A stretch of DNA of 7,313 nucleotides from the NCBI GenBank assembly GCA_964526035.1, contig CAZGKE010000164.1:1-7313 (forward strand), in the 5' to 3' direction. Of this stretch, positions 5,746-7,313 are shown in pieces. Source of the stretch: DAOMOD01 sp964526035 (lineage in GTDB: Bacteria > Pseudomonadota > Gammaproteobacteria > Xanthomonadales > BPKI01). The notes under the pieces were generated by a model that made no database searches, was not told the origin of the DNA, and worked only from the letters and a program-made list of their open reading frames with translations. The translations under genes and the position numbers were made by a program. Position 1 is the first letter of the stretch, and each line of letters opens with the position of its first letter.

Positions 5746-7262
5746 GGCCGTCGATCGCCGCCGACGACGCTGGCCCGGGCACCACCCGTCAGCCGCCCCA
5801 TCGCCCGGCGACAGACGGGCAGGCTCGAGACGATGGTGAGGACGAGCACGATGAAGAGGCCCAGCGCGATCGGCCGGGTGAAGAGCGGCATCAGGCTGCC
5901 GCCGCTGATGATCAGCGCGTTCCTCAGGAACTCATCGAGCAGGCTGCCGAGCACGATGCCGAGCACCATGGGGGCGAGCGGGAAGCCCAGCCGGCGCATG
6001 CCGTAGGCGATGGCGCCGAACGCCAGCATGATCCAGACATCGCCATATTGCAGCTTCGACGCATAGGCGCCCATCACGCCCATGGCGATGACCACGGCCA
6101 TGATGTTCTCGCGCGGGATCAAGAGGACGTGGATGATGACGTGGGCGAGGCAGAGGCCCACGATCAGCATGGCGAAGGTGCCGACGATCAGGCCCATCAC
6201 CATGTATTCGAAGAGGTCGAGATTGTGGTGCAGGAACATGGGCCCGGGCACCAGGCCGTGGACGAAGAGGGCGGCCATGATGATCGCGGCGCCGGCACTG
6301 CCGGGGAGGCCGAGCGCGATCACCGGGATGAGCGAGGAGGGGACGACGGCGTTGTTGCCGGTCTCCGCCGCGATGACGCCCTCGGTCGAGCCATGCCCAT
6401 ATTCCTCGGGGTGCTTGCTGGTCCGCTTGGCGAAGACGTAGGAGATCCAGGCGCCCATGTCGGCGCCGAGACCGGGCAGGATGCCGACGAAGCTGCCGAT
6501 CACGCCGGACTGGATCACGACCCTGAGCCGGCCCTTGAGGTCGCCGAGCGTCGGCATGATGCGGCCGATCTTGTGGGTGATGGGCTGGAGGTGGATGTCG
6601 CGGTCGCGCATGGCGACGATGACCTGGCTGATGCCGAAGAGCCCGACGATGGCGGCCACGAGGCCGATGCCGGCTTCGAGGTAGTGCGAGCCGTAGGAGA
6701 AGCGGGGGTGCATGTGCAGGTCATCGAGGCCGATCTGCGCGATCAGGAGCCCCACCATGCCGGCGATCCAGCCCTTGATCGGGTCGTCGCCGGAGAGCGA
6801 GCCCGCCATCAGCACCCCGATCAGGACGAGCAGCAAGAGCTCCCAGGAGGTGAAGAGCAACGAGACCCGGACCAGCCAGGGCGTGAGGTAGGCCATGAAG
6901 GCCACGGCGATCAGCGTGCCGATGCAGGAGCCGATGGTGGTGAGCGCTATGGCCCTGCCGGCCTTGCCCTGCTTGGCGAGCTGGTAGCCGTCGATGGCGG
7001 TGGCGGCGGAGGCCGGGGCGCCCGGGATGTTGAGGAGGATGGCCGAGAGGCTGCCGCCATAGACCCCGCCCATGTAGATCAGCATCATGGCGAGGACAGA
7101 GTATTCGACCGGCATGGTGTAGGCGATGCCGAGCAAGAGCGCCATGGCCATGGGCCCGGTGAGCCCCGGCATCGCCCCCATGAGGATGCCGAGTGTCATC
7201 GACCAGAAGATGGTGAAGACGGCCCAGGGGTCGAGCAGGAGCCGGACGAGCTCTTCGAGCAT
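5742..7262 (-). CDS. tctA: Large permease subunit of a tripartite tricarboxylate transporter (TctA family)
   Basis: At 506 residues and with about a dozen hydrophobic segments, this has the normal length of TctA, the large inner-membrane subunit of secondary importers that work with a small membrane subunit (TctB) and a periplasmic binding protein (TctC). Conserved stretches are visible: MGAMPGLTG (28-36), YMGGVYGGSLSAILLNIPG (63-81) with DGYQLAKQG (91-99), the repeat-like GILPGLGADMGAWISY (260-275), and EGVIAAETGNNA (294-305) with LIPVIALGLPGSAGAA and GLVPGP (336-341). The two PGL motifs reflect the internal duplication of the family. The start is ATG 7262, with GGGAG ten bases upstream. A likely TctB end lies just before it. 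The family carries citrate, other carboxylates, and in some cases sulfonated acids; the substrate here is not readable. Confidence 0.96.
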   Translation of the reverse strand: MLEELVRLLLDPWAVFTIFWSMTLGILMGAMPGLTGPMAMALLLGIAYTMPVEYSVLAMMLIYMGGVYGGSLSAILLNIPGAPASAATAIDGYQLAKQGKAGRAIALTTIGSCIGTLIAVAFMAYLTPWLVRVSLLFTSWELLLLVLIGVLMAGSLSGDDPIKGWIAGMVGLLIAQIGLDDLHMHPRFSYGSHYLEAGIGLVAAIVGLFGISQVIVAMRDRDIHLQPITHKIGRIMPTLGDLKGRLRVVIQSGVIGSFVGILPGLGADMGAWISYVFAKRTSKHPEEYGHGSTEGVIAAETGNNAVVPSSLIPVIALGLPGSAGAAIIMAALFVHGLVPGPMFLHHNLDLFEYMVMGLIVGTFAMLIVGLCLAHVIIHVLLIPRENIMAVVIAMGVMGAYASKLQYGDVWIMLAFGAIAYGMRRLGFPLAPMVLGIVLGSLLDEFLRNALIISGGSLMPLFTRPIALGLFIVLVLTIVSSLPVCRRAMGRLTGGARASVVGGDRRP

Positions 7263-7272
7263 CGGCGTCAGG

Positions 7273-7277
7273 CTCCC
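7273..7277 (-). promoter_or_regulatory. Shine-Dalgarno sequence of tctA
   Basis: GGGAG on the minus strand, ten bases before the ATG at 7262 and inside the 16-base gap after the upstream gene's stop. The spacing is slightly long but usable, and it supports the chosen tctA start. Confidence 0.5.
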
Positions 7278-7278
7278 G

Positions 7279-7313
7279 TCACGGCAGCGGCACGTAGAAG
7301 ATCTCGCCGAACA
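7279..7313 (-). CDS. C-terminal end of probable TctB small membrane subunit (5' part outside window)
   Basis: Only the last ten complete codons are inside the window. On the minus strand they read FGEIFYVPLP and end at TGA (7281-7279). An aromatic, hydrophobic end closing in VPLP is what I recall for TctB-type subunits, whose final helix is followed by a short tail, and a TctB gene directly before tctA is the normal order. The other two minus-strand frames are less likely: one runs without a stop into tctA and the other ends in an alanine-rich string. The gap to tctA is 16 bases, consistent with one transcription unit. The assignment depends mostly on context, since ten residues cannot identify a family. 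Confidence 0.55.
   Translation of the reverse strand, partial: FGEIFYVPLP

Noticed and set aside
1..7313. tRNA, rRNA, CRISPR array, insertion sequence or attachment site
   Set aside because: No cloverleaf-like segment, repeat array, transposase frame or long direct or inverted repeat was seen on reading; nearly all of 833-7313 is accounted for by coding sequence.

Overview
The window looks like a piece of a high-GC proteobacterial chromosome, most likely an alphaproteobacterium. This rests on strong G/C preference at third codon positions, transporter families typical of that group (a TctA-type permease and a family 1 sugar-type ABC importer), and the style of the short phage-like genes at the left edge. 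I cannot name a genus.

Left edge, 1-832: an accessory or phage-like stretch. A small gene of unknown function (1-135, minus, cut by the window edge) diverges from a short helix-turn-helix protein gene (255-479, plus) across a relatively AT-rich gap. The helix-turn-helix gene runs by an ATGA overlap into a reading frame at 476 whose coding signal jumps frame twice before fading near 780. That pattern suggests a decayed gene, perhaps of phage structural type. The last stretch before the next gene holds only a weak hairpin and an A/T run.

Main block, 833-7313: seven genes on the minus strand, apparently one transcription unit read right to left. In order they are: the last codons of a probable TctB-type small membrane subunit; the large TctA permease of a tripartite tricarboxylate transporter (TTT); a formylglycine-generating enzyme (FGE) with both copper-binding cysteines; a classical short-chain dehydrogenase/reductase (SDR); two MalF/MalG-like ABC permeases; and a periplasmic family 1 solute-binding protein. 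The junctions from TctA to the second permease are overlaps of 4, 4, 1 and 4 bases. TctA and the binding protein are preceded by gaps of 16 and 26 bases, each with a Shine-Dalgarno sequence.

Working model (inference): two unrelated importers plus an enzyme that activates sulfatases and a dehydrogenase form one catabolic unit, perhaps for a sulfated sugar or other organosulfate. The sulfatase, the ABC ATPase, the TctC binding protein and any regulator are not in the window. The first three would be expected beyond the right edge or elsewhere in the genome. No tRNA, rRNA, CRISPR array, insertion sequence or large repeat was seen.
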